Source: Fremontodendron californicum
Lineage: Eukaryota; Streptophyta; Magnoliopsida; Malvales; Malvaceae
Assembly (NCBI GenBank): GCA_030761205.1
Contig: JAULJL010000035.1
Coordinates: 15,727,001-15,791,000, forward strand
DNA length: 64,000 bases
Direction: 5' to 3'
Shown here in pieces: positions 12,401 to 24,554 of this stretch. Under the pieces are notes generated by a model. It saw nothing but the letters and a program-made list of their open reading frames with translations, searched no databases and was not told where the DNA came from. Position 1 is the stretch's first letter; the number at the start of each line of letters is the position of its first letter. Position numbers and translations under genes: made by a program.

Positions 12401-15400
12401 TATCAATCAAGGTTTGATCTTTGTAAACATAAAATTTTGAATTAATCCATCATATTAATATGAAAAAAGTGCATCTTTAAAATCGTTGTGAAAGAGAATC
12501 AAGATCACTTAAAGTATGACCTCCAACCATATAAAAAAAATGAACTTTAGAATCAAATAAATATTGATAAGTAATATTCATACTTAAAATAAGAAAAATA
12601 TATTTGGATATATACTTTCAGTTGAAGGAGTTAGATTCGATTCCATCTATTCTCTCAAAAAAATCATATCTTATAAGAAAAGAAAAAAATCACAAATTCA
12701 TATTATATTTACTTGATTTTTTTTTTTTTTTGGCCATAGATGTTTACACTATTTCTTTTCATTTGCAAAATTATTTGAACATTGAAGTGCATGACAATGG
12801 CTTACCTTTCTCCATGACCCATGTTGTCCTAAATGTTTATTTATAGTTTATATAGATTGGTACCCGGTCTGTATCAAACAATTAATATTTGGAAAAAAAT
12901 ATAATTGTTGTTCAAGTTAGCTTTTCATTTATCACTTAGCAAATTTTGTGAAATATTATTTTATTTCATAACCAATAACGACAGCTATTTGCCAATTTAA
13001 TACTATTTGAGATGGCATGAAACTGTTGACAGACTCTTAAAAATTGCGAGTTCGAGAGGATTTAGATACGTAATATCCTTTTTCATATGAGTTAAATAAA
13101 TAGAGGGTTTGGGAGTTATAGGTAAATTAGGAATTCAAGTAAAAATGAAAGAGCTTTCCATAAATAGTTAAAATGTAGAATAATCTTAAATGTACCCAAA
13201 AATAACATTAATTTTAGCATATTAAGGATGAAAAATGTTAACCAGACTCTAGTAATACTGTTTAAGATAATTTTTTTTTTTAAAGTGTAATTAATGAATT
13301 AATGCATTAAATGTAAAAAACTTTCTTCAAATATTAATTTCATAATCCTTAACCAGTGCTTATAGACACCAGTTAATCGGATCCATTAAGGATTTATCTA
13401 TACTAATATTAAAGCTTTTGATTGAATTTGATATCATGAATTAAGAGATACTAACTCAGTTAGAAAAATTATCAAAAAAATTGAAATATATTAAAATATG
13501 TGTGAAATAAGGGATATTTATGTTTTTTTACATTTTTATAAAATATATTTTTCATTTAAAAAATTGCATACTTTTACATAAAAAAAAAAACATTCTAATA
13601 ATTACTTTTTTTAAAACTTCAAAAAAACCAACAACCAAGGTGTGCCAATTCTAGTATTTAATAATTCTTTTTTTTTTTTTTCATTTCGAAAATAACCAAA
13701 TTCAAAATTCATCTTTAACCCTAATATGAGTTTAGATCTCAATATATTATTCCAAAATGCATACATTCAAAATCTTTAAAGTACGAATATCAGTTGAATA
13801 AATTGCACAAAAAACTTTCTTTTTTTTTTTAATTTTTTTTCCTCAAAATTTGGTAGCCTAAAAATATGCACCAAAACATGACCGACCAAGTTTTAATCAA
13901 GTGCCGAATAATTTGGCTTTTTTCATGCAACGCATGTAATCAAACAGATTAAATTGTCCTTAATCTCAATGTCAACATCATATTACCAACTAAATTCCCT
14001 AATCAAAGCATAGTATCTTGCTTTAATCTCTTTCCTATGATCAAAGATTAACATTTAACACATCGATCTCTACTTAAATTAAGACAAAATACTCGATTGA
14101 AAAAGTCTAAAGATAATTACGTGTGTGTTTGATCATGTTATAAACAATTATAAAAACTTATATTTGACAGTAAAATGATTTAATTTATATTTCATTCGAT
14201 TAAAAAGTTTAAAAATAAGACTTAAATCGGTCTTGTATTGTATACGTTACGAATTTCACATAAGTATAACGTGTGAAAATGAAATAAAGATTTGAGTTGA
14301 AAAAAATTATATATTAAAATAAATGTATCTAATGATGTAAGTTGTAAGTAATTATTATTATTTTTTTTAAAATAAGTTATTTGATGATGTTATAGTGTAG
14401 CAGTTTTTTTTTAAAGTAAAATATTTAAACATTCTTAATCGTATTTTATATTATAAATTTATTATTATTTTTTAATAAATTTATGGTGTTTTGTTAACTT
14501 GTGACATCAATTCAATCACTTCTTTTAATTTTAGTATAGATATATAAAAAAAAATTGTGACACTTGAGAACTTATCTAATTAAGCTTAGAAATCATAGGT
14601 AGAGAAAACCCTAATTTTTAAGAATAAATTTGTAATTTCACATTCTTGATTAAGTGAGTTTTTTTTTTTTTTTTTTTTTTAATATTAAACCCAACCGAGT
14701 ACCAAAAAGATCAAATCTTGTCCCTAAAGACCGAAAGATCAGCAGACACACTAACAACCAGTGAAAAGAAGAGTCATGGCATTGACCAATGAATATAAAA
14801 TCATTGTTAATTAATTGGCTTAATTAAAGTTAATACAAAAAAGATAATTAACCAAATGAGTATTAACTGTTGAAGTATATGGGAGGTCCTTATATTATAT
14901 CTTTTAATGTAAATTATTTTTTTATTATAAATTTGAATAATTTAATTTTTGTTCTTTTAAAATTAAACTGAAAAAGTAAAATCATTAAATGGTGTAACAT
15001 GAAACGTTAAAAAAGCTGATGTAACACCAATAAAATATATTATTTTAAGATAACGTAGACAAAATAAATAACCAAGTTGTTGAAAATGCCAAATCCTAAT
15101 TTTAGCCATGTGGCATTTTCTAATTAGTGATTTTACTTTTACAAGTTAAATGCCTCAACAGCTTTTTTAACGGTTCACGTTACACTAATTAGTTATTTTA
15201 TTTTTTTGCTTCAATTTTTAAAAAACAAAAATTAAATTACTCTGATTTATAATGGAGGGACTTCTTTATAATAGATGGTATCGTATAGGGATCTCTCAAA
15301 TATTTTGACCGATTATTAACTCATAGATGAATACAAAAATTTATGCCCGTAATATTCTTTTTAAGTTAAATAGATAGGATAGAGATAGAGTTAAGGGAGA

Positions 15401-16327
15401 TTAGATTATGACATATCTATTTTATGGGTAAACGAAAAAAAAAAAATTGAAAAACGTATTGATTTTTTTAATAGAGAAAAATAACTAAAATTGTTTTTTT
15501 TTCATTTAAAAAAATAAATTATCAATATTATTAAAAATATTTTTTTATTTTATTATTGGATATTTTATCAAATTTTCAACTGAATTAATATCATTTGACT
15601 CGTGACATTAACTCAATCAAAAATTTTATATACACTTAGAATTTGATAGACCCACAATATGAGTGAAAAATAATATTTTTTGAAAAAATTAAAAGTAAAA
15701 GATTGATAGTTTTTTATAATTGAATTTTTTTTTAAAAAAGTGAGTAATTATTTTTAAAATATATATATAAATATTTTAAAAGACATAAATATTTTTATTT
15801 TATTTTTGATTTTATAATTATACATCAAACTGAGTCAAATACTTTATAAATAATATAGGTATATATTAAAAATAAAAAAAGTTAATTAACCATGGTTAAT
15901 CCCGTAGAGTTAGGGCCTCGGACAAGATGAAAACTTTAACTGTAGTCAGCCTTGATTTCAGAATTCAGAGTACATGAAAATCGTGATATCTTCCAGCAAA
16001 ATATCGTGATATTTAAAGGTGAAAAAAAGCAAGCAAAAACAATCTTTATTTTTTGGGATTATCCAAATATTTAATTTAACAGAGATTTATTAATTATTAA
16101 AAATAAATTCTCTGATTATTTCTTATTAATTGGATGTTTCCTCTACTGATTTGTAGGGGATATGTTCCCACTTGCTTCTCTGTCGCGTGGCAGACACTCC
16201 TTGTCAAAATGAGGCCACGATCATGTGCTTTTGCTACTTTGACTTATATTTTAGGTTTTGTAATTTTTTTATTTGAAAAAAAGTTAATTAGTGTATAATA
16301 ATATTGACTAAAGTGATATGGATCCGT
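9476..16327. other. Gene-free AT-rich intergenic DNA
   Basis: I see no gene on either strand. The content is poly-A/T runs, a GA-rich microsatellite at about 11201-11226, and decayed repeat fragments. Near 10080-10290 there is a stretch with CGTGTTATTAAACGTGTCACG, resembling the GTGTCGTGTT-rich MITE at 33741. Near 10798-10920 a fragment with TTTAAAGTTA resembles one at 34840-34990. The open frames at 12219 and 12604 are low-complexity, lack splice or family support, and are not called. Confidence 0.55.
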
Positions 16328-16626
16328 TTAGTAGGTGCCTAAATACATCAATTAAAAATTATTTAATTATTATTTTTAAAATGTTTTTTCTTTAAATACA
16401 TTATTTTTGTTATTTTTTTAAAAATAATACATTAATTGTATTTTTTATAAATATCATCTTAACTAGTGTCATTAGACATTGGTTAACATTTTTCAAACGA
16501 TATTTACAAAAAACTATAATTAATAAATTATTATTTTTAATTTAATAAAAATAATATATTAAATACATTTTTTTCTAAAATAATAATTAAATAATTATTA
16601 AGTGGTGCCTATAGACACCTATTAAC
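16328..16626. mobile_element. MITE-like inverted-repeat element, about 299 bp
   Basis: Left arm at 16328-16381 and right arm at 16575-16626 are inverted. The inner 19 bp (ATTATTTAATTATTATTTT) match perfectly and the outer parts (TAGTAGGTGCCT against AGACACCTATTA) match imperfectly. A related end occurs near 13357-13385. No coding capacity and no clear target duplication. Confidence 0.5.
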
Positions 16627-18078
16627 TAGATGTTTTTTTTCTTGTTAATAAATTGGAATATAATTATTTATTTTCCCATATATTATAAAATAAAGAAAGT
16701 TACAAGAATATTAACATTAAAAATAATATTACTATTTTAACTAATACCATATATTCTATAAAAAATAATAGTATAGTATTAGTATGTGTACATAAAAAAA
16801 TGTATTTATGTATTTCAAATCAAAATGAGTGTATTTTTGGAGGGTTTATGGGAATTAAATATAAATATTAAGTTAATCTAATGCAGCGTAAACAATGTGA
16901 CTAAACTATTTTTTATATGAAAAAGTCATTTAAGGCTTCAAATTTAGATGTTTTGCAAACTCGAAGTAGATTATCTATCTTAACTATTAATATAGAATTA
17001 AAATTTTGATTAATTATTGGAATTTATAGAGGCTTTGCTAGTTAAAAGGAAAATATTAAATTTATTATTAAAAACATATTTTAATTAGGGTCCATTTGAA
17101 TTTCGATAAAAGGTATCCCACGGTATCAAATATTGTTTTGTGACTTATCTCTTCTATTGAGGATCCAAATAGACCCTTAGAAGGTGTACTATTATGCATT
17201 AATATATGTAAGAGAGAATTAAGTTTGATACCTAATTAACATATTTTAAAAGGTAAGGAAAGTGTATAGTATATTGTGTATATAGTACTTAAAATCTAAA
17301 GAATAAGAAGAAAAATAAATGAAAATAAAATAATTATACAATTATCATATAAAGAATTTGATAAAAGTCTAATAATTTGAATTTTAATTCTTAGGTGTTG
17401 TGCATATTTTAGTTTTACTTAAATAAAAAATTAAGTTTCCAAGACAATTAAAATTTAAGAAAGCACCGATTTTATTTATTACATCTCATATAAAACTGAA
17501 TGGTAATTTTTTATGTGGAATTCCTTAGATTGTCTAATAAATTTATGTCATATATTAAAATTTCTAATTCAACATTGACTCATAATTTCTTGAAGTTGAG
17601 GTACCAATTTTGACATACAATTCAACAAATTAAAAAAAAAAAAATTGACAATTCGTATATTTGTATTGTATTTATATTATTTTTTATATTATAATTGTAT
17701 TTAAGGTATTATATATTTATATAAATTTTAAAACTTTAATAATTCATGTTATATAAATTTTAATACGTTCGTGTATTTTATATCATGTTTGTGTTATTTT
17801 TTGTATCATGTTATATTTTTTATTATTTTATAATTATTTTTTTTGTTTCGTATTCGTATTATATAATAACGTTGTATTCAGAATTATCAGATCTAAAAAG
17901 CTCCACCTAAAAGTTAGATTTTTTCTGCTTTTTAGATCAAAAATATTAAGAGACCAAAATAAAGATTTGTTTTTCCACCTAAAAAAGAGATTTCTTTTGA
18001 AAGAATTGAAATAGTGAAAATCACACTTAAGTAATGGAGAGTAGAGAGGGGAAGAAACCTAACCTATAAAAAAACAAA
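16627..18078. other. Gene-free AT-rich DNA left of MULE-1
   Basis: No gene is supported. The stretch 17580-17880 has repeated GTATT/ATATT sequence and TATCATGTT motifs that resemble a decayed copy of the GTGTCGTGTT-rich repeats elsewhere in the window. The open frame at 17808 lies in this low-complexity DNA. Confidence 0.5.
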
Positions 18079-18087
18079 TAGTAAAAG

Positions 18088-18774
18088 GGCTTTTTTATAC
18101 TAATATAGCCAAAAAAAAATTAAACCCCAAATTACCTATACTTTTAAATTATTTCCCAAAATACGCTTGTTTTAAAATTAGCTGGGAAATCGCCACCCCC
18201 CATGGCGATTTCCCAGCATGAAAATATTGATTTTGGCTAAAAATACCAAGGGAAATCGCCACCCCCCATGGCGATTTCCCTTGGTATTTTTAACCAAATT
18301 TGTAAAAAGAATGAAGGGAAATCGCCATGGGGGGTGGCGATTTCCCTTCATGTAATTTTTTTTTTTTTAATAAATCAACAAATTTTAATTTTTTTTAATT
18401 TGTAAATTTTATTTTTTAAATTTAAAAATTATAAATTAAATTAAGTTTCTTATTAAATTTAAATATGGAAAATTTTATTTCTTATAAAAATGAAAAAAAC
18501 AAAATAATATTTCTTCTTAAATTAAAAAAATCAAAAATTATATTTGTAAGTTTTGTTTAAATTTTAAAATTTTGTAAGTTTTAAAATTTTGTAAGTTTTG
18601 TTTTTTAATTTTAAATTTTATAAATTAAATTAAAATAATTTTTTATAATTAAAAAAAAATTCGTAAGGTAAATTTTATTATTTAAAATTTATGAACAAAT
18701 TTTTTTAAATTTTGTTAATTGATTTGTATTAGATAAAAACAAAAAACAAACAAAAAAACTTGCATTACATTTTC
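18088..18774 (+). repeat. MULE-1 left terminal inverted repeat (about 687 bp)
   Basis: Pairs with 23215-23972. The inner edge is ACTTGCATTACATTTTC against GAAAATGTAATGCAAG. The outer third carries three hairpins; the rest is AT-rich (TAAATTT/AAATTTA rich). It is about 70 bp shorter than the right TIR because one of the two AAATACC-type hairpins is missing, which is most simply explained by a deletion between two like hairpins. Confidence 0.9.
18181..18351. repeat. Three foldback hairpins in the MULE-1 left TIR
   Basis: Hairpins at 18181-18217, 18239-18291 and 18311-18351. All share the stem GGGAAATCGCCA / TGGCGATTTCCC around a short C-run or G-run loop. Each has its own stem extension: GCT/AGC, AAAAATACCAA/TTGGTATTTTT, and ATGAA/TTCAT. 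The second has a stem of about 23 bp. MULE-2 shows four such hairpins at this end. Confidence 0.95.
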
Positions 18775-18777
18775 ATG

Positions 18778-20190
18778 TCCATCAAATGCTGGAGAAAATA
18801 TTGAAACTTGATTCTTTCTGCAATGGATAAGACTGATGATATAGGTTTTTAGACAGGTTTCAGCTATTTTCCAGTCCATCAAATGCTGGATAAAATATTG
18901 GAACTTGATTTTTTCTGCAATAGATAAGACTGATGATATAGGTTTTTAGACAGGTTTCAGCTATTTTCCAGTCCATCAAATGCTGGATAAAATATTGGAA
19001 CTTGATTTTTTCTGCAATGGATAAGACTGATGATATAGGTTTTTAGACAGGTTTCAGCTATTTTCCAGTCCATCAAATGCTGGAGAAAATATTGGAACTT
19101 GATTCTTTCTGCAATGGATAAGACTGATGATATAGGTTTTTAGACAGGTTTCAGCTATTTTCATGTCCATCAAATGCTGGATAAAATATTGGAACTTGAT
19201 TCTTTCTGCAATGGATAAGACTGATGATATAGGTTTTTAGACAGGTTTCAGCTATTTTCCAGTCCATCAAATGCTGGATAAAATATTGGAACTTGATTTT
19301 TTCTGCAATGGATAAGACTGATGATATAGGTTTTTAGACAGGTTTCAGCTATTTTCCAGTCCATCAAATGCTGGAGAAAATATTGGAACTTGATTCTTTC
19401 TGCAATGGATAAGACTGATGATATAGGTTTTTAGACAGGTTTCAGCTATTTTCCAGTCCATCAAATGCTGGATAAAATATTGGAACTTGATTTTTTCTGC
19501 AATGGATAAGACTGATGATATAGGTTTTTAGACAGGTTTCAGCTATTTTCCAGTCCATCAAATGCTGGAGAAAATATTGGAACTTGATTCTTTCTGCAAT
19601 GGATAAGACTGATGATATAGGTTTTTAGACAGGTTTCAGCTATTTTCCAGTCCATCAAATGCTGGAGAAAATATTGGAACTTGATTTTTTCTGCAATGGA
19701 TAAGACTGATGATATAGGTTTTTAGACAGGTTTCAGCTATTTTCCAGTCCATCAAATGCTGGAGAAAATATTGGAACTTGATTTTTTCTGCAATGGATAA
19801 GACTGATGATATAGGTTTTTAGACAGGTTTCAGCTATTTTCCAGTCCATCAAATGCTGGAGAAAATATTGGAACTTGATTCTTTCTGCAATGGATAAGAC
19901 TGATGATATAGGTTTTTAGACAGGTTTCAGCTATTTTCCAGTCCATCAAATGCTGGAGAAAATATTGGAACTTGATTCTTTCTGCAATGGATAAGACTGA
20001 TGATATAGGTTTTTAGACAGGTTTTAGCTATTTTCCAGTCCATCAAATGCTGGAGAAAATATTGGAACTTGATTTTTTCTGCAATGGATAAGACTGATGA
20101 TATAGGTTTTTAGACAGGTTTCAGCTATTTTCCAGTCCATCAAATGCTGGAGAAAATATTGGAACTTGATTCTTTCTGCAATTGATGAGA
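18778..20190 (+). repeat. 97-bp tandem array, 15 copies, upstream of the transposase
   Basis: ATCAAATGCTGG recurs from 18781 to 20139 at 97-bp steps: 15 copies, the last running into unique sequence near 20190. Every unit holds GATAAGACTGATGATATAGG and TTTTTAGACAGGTTTCAGCT. Copies differ at only a few sites (GGAG/GGAT, ATTCTT/ATTTTT), and neighbouring copies share variants, as expected after unequal crossing-over. It sits between the left TIR and the transposase leader, where promoter or transposase-binding sites could lie. MULE-2 has 8 copies of a 98-bp version. Confidence 0.95.
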
Positions 20191-20432
20191 CAAATGATGG
20201 GATTTATCAATGACATTTTGCATTGAATAAGTTATAACTTTTTCAGTCAAATAGTCAAAGGATGGGATTTGTTATCTGGTACAACATAATGAACCATTAT
20301 AAATTCATAATACTTATGAAGGTTTACAATACCCCCATACAACAGTTTTTCAATCAGATTTTTCCTGAGTGCTAAAACCTCCTCATTCTCATTCTCATCC
20401 TTCTATATTTCTTCTTTCTTTTGCTACACAAC

Positions 20433-23166
20433 ATGAGCAATAGAGTGATCGCATTGGTCTACTATAATGGCCAAATTCATAATACTGACGAAGGTGCTAC
20501 CTTTGATTGTGAACGTCCAAAAAGTTTTCGTGTTGAAGACGACGTCACATTAGAGGAACTGAAGCTGCAAATTCATACAAAAATTAAAGCTGGAACTAGA
20601 AAAAGAGTTTCAGAGGTTAAGTACAGGCATCCTCTTTCTATTGGTGAAGGATGTGTCCGATATAGAACATTTCCACTTGAAGATGATGATGATGTCAGAT
20701 GCATGTTTTATGCTCATGAGACATTTGCAAATGTTGGTGTCCTTGAGTTATATGCTGACATAGATGATGTTGACGATGATTGCGGCCCTTCAAATGTTCG
20801 CACAACAGAAAACTTTCACATAGAAGATTATGATTCTGGGTCGTTCTATGTTGACACTACATACGACGTTCCCACAGAAGAAGTCGTGCCCTTATCTCAA
20901 GCTACAACTTTTCAGACTTCATTAGTCTCACAAACCCTAATTCCTACTACCCTCGAAGATGAGCCAGCTGGTGTTGATCCTGTTCGTCCACGTGGAGTCC
21001 ATGGTGAAGATGTTGGTGAATTTAGTGAGCAAGAAGAGGATGCTGAATTCGCAAGTGATGACAATACTGATTCTGACCCAGACGTCGTCCCTGCTGAGAT
21101 CAACACTCATGGAGATATCAACACTCATCGAGATATTCCCCCATATCAGGCTGCATCCCATATGCATACACTGGATCTGGAGGCAATGCATGTGCCGGAA
21201 TTTCCAGAGTATGTTCATACATTAGCTACGCCTCTGACATTTGATCCATCTGCACTTGATCTGTGTGTTGGGTTACAATTCCCAACGAAAGAGGCTGTGG
21301 TTTCAGCTATCAAGCACTATAACATCAAAAACTCTGTAGATTACAGAGTAATTGAATCTGAGCCGACGAAATATTATGCCAAGTGCTTAATGTATGGGAA
21401 TGGGTGTAATTGGAGAATAAGGGCAACTTTTATGAAGAAGAAACATCTATGGGAGATTAGAAAATATGAAGGGCCTCATACTTGCACATCGGCGAGGATT
21501 TCACAAGATCATTGCAAGTTAGATTGTAACATGATCTGCTCATGCATTTTGTCATTGGTCCAAGCAAATCCGGAGATTTCCGTTTCAGTTTTGATCGCTG
21601 AGATGCGAATCCGGTATGGATACATGACCTCCTACAAGAAAACATGGCAAGCAAAGCAAAAGGCAATTGTTCGAGTATTTGGCGATTGGGAAAGATCGTA
21701 CAATGAGCTACCTAAATGGTTAGGTGCAATGCAACATTTCGTGCCTGGTACAATTGTGGAATTGCAAACGATACCTGCATATCACGGTGATCGATTGGTC
21801 CAAGGTAAGAGAATATTCCATCGACTATTTTGGACATTTAAGTCGTGCATTGAAGGGTATCCGTATTGTAAACCAATTGTGCAAATAGACGGTACTTTCT
21901 TATATGGAAAATACAAAGGCACATTATTGTTAGCTATTGCACAAGATGGCAATCGAAACATACTGCCAATTGCCTTTGCCATTGTGGAGGGTGAGACAAC
22001 AGAGGCTTGGTCATTCTTTCTCAGTAACTTGCGCAGACACGTGACAAAACAGCCTGGCATTTGCTTGCTGTCTGATCGACATGAAGCCATCAAAGCTGCA
22101 ATTAGACGCAATGGTGGATGGAATCCTCCACATGCATATTCAGTGTACTGCATTCGACACATTGCAGCGAACTTTATGAAAAAGTTTAACAATAAGGAAT
22201 TGCGTCGACAAATTGTTAACATGGGTATGGAATCAAATCATAGTTATTTTATCTCTTATATTTCGTTTAGCATATAAAATAATATTGAAATTCAAAAGTT
22301 TTTTGTTTTTAAATTTATTAGGATACGAGTTGAGGCGACCGAATTTTCATTTCATGTATGACAATCTTCGTGGAGAAAATGCAGAGGCGGCTAACTAGCT
22401 TGATAGGATCCCCAAGGAGAAGTGGGCGCAGTCATATGATCAAGGAAGGCGTTATGGCCATATGACAACCAACCTAGCTGAATCTATCAATTCGGTGTTG
22501 AAGGGAACGCGTCATCTTCCCATTACTGCTTTAGTGCAATCAACATATTATAGGTTGGCTGCACTTTTTGTTAAGATGGGGAACAAACAAATTGCCATGA
22601 TGGAGGGAGGGCACACATATTATGAAACAGTCACACAAGCTATGCAAGAAAATCGCACGAAAGCTAACTCCCACATTGTTCGTAATTTTACGCGAGCAAA
22701 TCAATCTTTTCTGGTTGAAGAGTTAGTTGCTCCACAAGATGGTGTTTCTGCAATGAAGTACAAAGTCAACCTCAGTGACATGTGGTGTGATTGTGGAAAG
22801 TTTCAAGCACAAAGGTTCCCTTGTTCACATGTAGTTGCTGCCTGTGCACATGTCCATGTAGATTGCATGCAATATGTGGACAAAGTCTATAAACTGGAAA
22901 ATATATTGAATGTTTATAGACATGAGTTCGAAGCTGTTGGAAATGAAGGTTACTGGCCTCAATATGATGGTCCAGAAGTGTGTCCCAATCAAGAAATGCG
23001 GAGAAATCCACATGGTCGGCCAAAATCAAGTCGTATTCGTAATGAAATGGACCTCAGGGAGAAAGGCCAACCAAAACGTTGTGGATTATGCAGAAACGGA
23101 GGTCATAACCGTCGAAATTGTCCGCAACGATTTGGCACATTGGGGGAGACTTCGCATCAACAATAA
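20433..23166 (+). pseudogene. MURA-type MULE transposase, disrupted by one stop (MULE-1)
   Basis: Two exons, 20433-22224 and 22322-23166, with a GT-AG intron at 22225-22321. I start at the first true ATG (MSNRVIAL). Expected length is 878 residues. In order: an N-terminal PB1/ubiquitin-like fold candidate (about 3-110); an acidic linker; a MuDR-type zinc-binding DNA-binding domain (about 280-352, Cys and His near YAKC and PHTC); the DDE transposase core with QIDGTFLYG (near 486) and SDRHEAI (near 548), then TTNLAESINSVLK; a SWIM zinc finger (CDCGKFQ...CSHV, about 750-775); and a C-terminal CX2CX4HX4C knuckle. A TAG at 22396-22398 replaces the TGG (Trp) present in MULE-2, cutting off the end of the catalytic region and both C-terminal zinc modules. 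Nothing else is broken. Confidence 0.92.
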
Positions 23167-23214
23167 ATGAATTACATGTTTTTCTCAACTTATCATGTAC
23201 TTTGGATTATAAGG

Positions 23215-23972
23215 GAAAATGTAATGCAAGTTTTTTTTGTTTGTTTTTTGTTTTTATCTAATACAAATCAATTAACAAAATTTAAAAAAATTTGTTCATA
23301 AATTTTAAATAATAAAATTTACCTTACGAATTTTTTTTTTAATTATAAAAAATTATTTTAATTTAATTTATAAAATTTAAAATTAAAAAACAAAACTTAC
23401 AAAATTTTAAAACTTACAAAATTTTAAAATTTAAACAAAACTTACAAATATAATTTTTGATTTTTTTAATTTAAGAAGAAATATTATTTTGTTTTTTTCA
23501 TTTTTATAAGAAATAAAATTTTCCATATTTAAATTTAATAAGAAACTTAATTTAATTTATAATTTTTAAATTTAAAAAATAAAATTTACAAATTAAAAAA
23601 AATTAAAATTTGTTGATTTATTAAAAAAAAAAAAAATTACATGAAGGGAAATCGCCACCCCCCATGGCGATTTCCCTTCATTCTTTTTACAAATTTGGTT
23701 AAAAATACCAAGGGAAATCGCCATGGGGGGTGGCGATTTCCCTTGGTATTTTTATCAAATTTTGAAAAAAATACCAAGGGAAATCGCCACCCCCCATGGC
23801 GATTTCCCTTGGTATTTTTAGCCAAAATCAATATTTTCATGCTGGGAAATCGCCATGGGGGGTGGCGATTTCCCAGCTAATTTTAAAACAAGCGTATTTT
23901 GGGAAATAATCTAAAAGTATAGGTAATTTGGGGTTTAATTTTTTTTTTTGGCTATATTAGTATAAAAAAGCC
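23215..23972 (-). repeat. MULE-1 right terminal inverted repeat (about 758 bp)
   Basis: Reverse complement of 18088-18774, starting about 48 bp after the transposase stop codon. So the 3' UTR and polyadenylation signals of the transposase transcript probably lie inside the TIR. It retains the full four-hairpin arrangement. Confidence 0.9.
23641..23877. repeat. Four foldback hairpins in the MULE-1 right TIR
   Basis: Hairpins at 23641-23681 (ATGAAGGG stem), 23701-23753 and 23766-23819 (both AAATACCAAGGG stems) and 23841-23877 (GCTGGG stem). All use the core GGGAAATCGCCA / TGGCGATTTCCC. Loop strand alternates: C-run, G-run, C-run, G-run. Because each is a palindrome, both strands read as similar short peptides; these are not genes. 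Confidence 0.95.
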
Positions 23973-24202
23973 TAGTAAAAGAAGAAGAAATAATGTTAGT
24001 AGTAAAAAACTAAAAACTAAAAAGATAAATACAAGAAAAGAAAACCGAAGGAAAAAAAAATAAAAAGCAAAATCACCTGAATTTGTCTTTGGTTTTGGAC
24101 TCTTTGCCATCCATACCCACTCAAAAAAAAAAAAAAATCTTTTTTTTACTTCTCAACACAAAAAAATAAAAAAAAATACTAACTCTTTGCTTTTTCTTAT
24201 TT

Positions 24203-24209
24203 ATATATA
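24203..24209 (+). promoter_or_regulatory. Candidate TATA box of the ARF16 gene
   Basis: TATATAA within TTATTTATATATAATTT lies about 30 bp before the CT-rich leader (TTTGTCTCTCCACAGTCC) that looks like the 5' UTR. It is about 230 bp from the right end of MULE-1, so proximal promoter sequence upstream of the TATA box is short before transposon DNA begins. The transcription start is inferred, not seen. Confidence 0.45.
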
Positions 24210-24554
24210 ATTTTTATTTTTTCCATTCATAGTTTCTTTGTCTCTCCACAGTCCTCTGGTCGGCAAACAACACAAAATCTTCACTGTTAAAATCTCTCCT
24301 CTCTTTCTTTTCTGTTCTTCTTTAAAACTCTCACTCTCTCTTCACTTTCCCTTAACTCAGAAATCCCTTTTCTTTTCTTTTTTTAAACTGGGCTTTCTCT
24401 TCTTTTCCTTCTCAAAGTCATTGAATTGATATATCTCTCATTTTCTGGTTTGGCCTTAAAGGGTTTAGTTTCTTGCATTGTTGTGCTTCTTTTGGTTCAT
24501 TTTAATCTGGGTTGTCTTTCTTTTGGTGGAAAAATATCTCCTTTTATTAAAAAG

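Larger units (their letters stand above)
18088..23972 (+). mobile_element. MULE-1: complete Mutator-like element, 5,885 bp
   Basis: The ends GGCTTTTTTATACTAATATA and its reverse complement at 23953-23972 begin long terminal inverted repeats. The element is flanked by a perfect 9-bp duplication, TAGTAAAAG (18079-18087 and 23973-23981), the size typical of Mutator insertions. Order inside: left TIR with three hairpins, a 97-bp tandem array, a two-exon MURA-type transposase gene, right TIR with four hairpins. The perfect duplication argues for a fairly recent insertion. A second copy is at 37184-42547. This copy is probably non-autonomous because its transposase has an in-frame stop. Confidence 0.95.

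Noticed and set aside
18778..20190. A CRISPR-like array of 97-bp units
   Set aside because: The whole unit is repeated with no unique spacers, the DNA is plant nuclear, and it lies inside a transposon. It is a satellite-type tandem array.
20421..20432. Upstream extension of the MULE transposase by four codons (MLHN); same at 39021
   Set aside because: The first codon there is TTG. The first ATG, at 20433 (39033), is preceded by a CT-rich leader and is the better start in a nuclear gene.
20912..22222. Minus-strand and alternative-frame ORFs inside the transposase (and their copies at 39512-40822)
   Set aside because: They are shadows of a strongly supported coding frame on the other strand.
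23637..23880. Open frames on both strands encoding repeated KGNRHGGWRFP / KGNRHPPWRFP peptides (also near 37239-37515 and 42221-42494)
   Set aside because: They are read from the palindromic hairpins of the MULE TIRs, which give similar peptides on either strand. No start context, no splice support.
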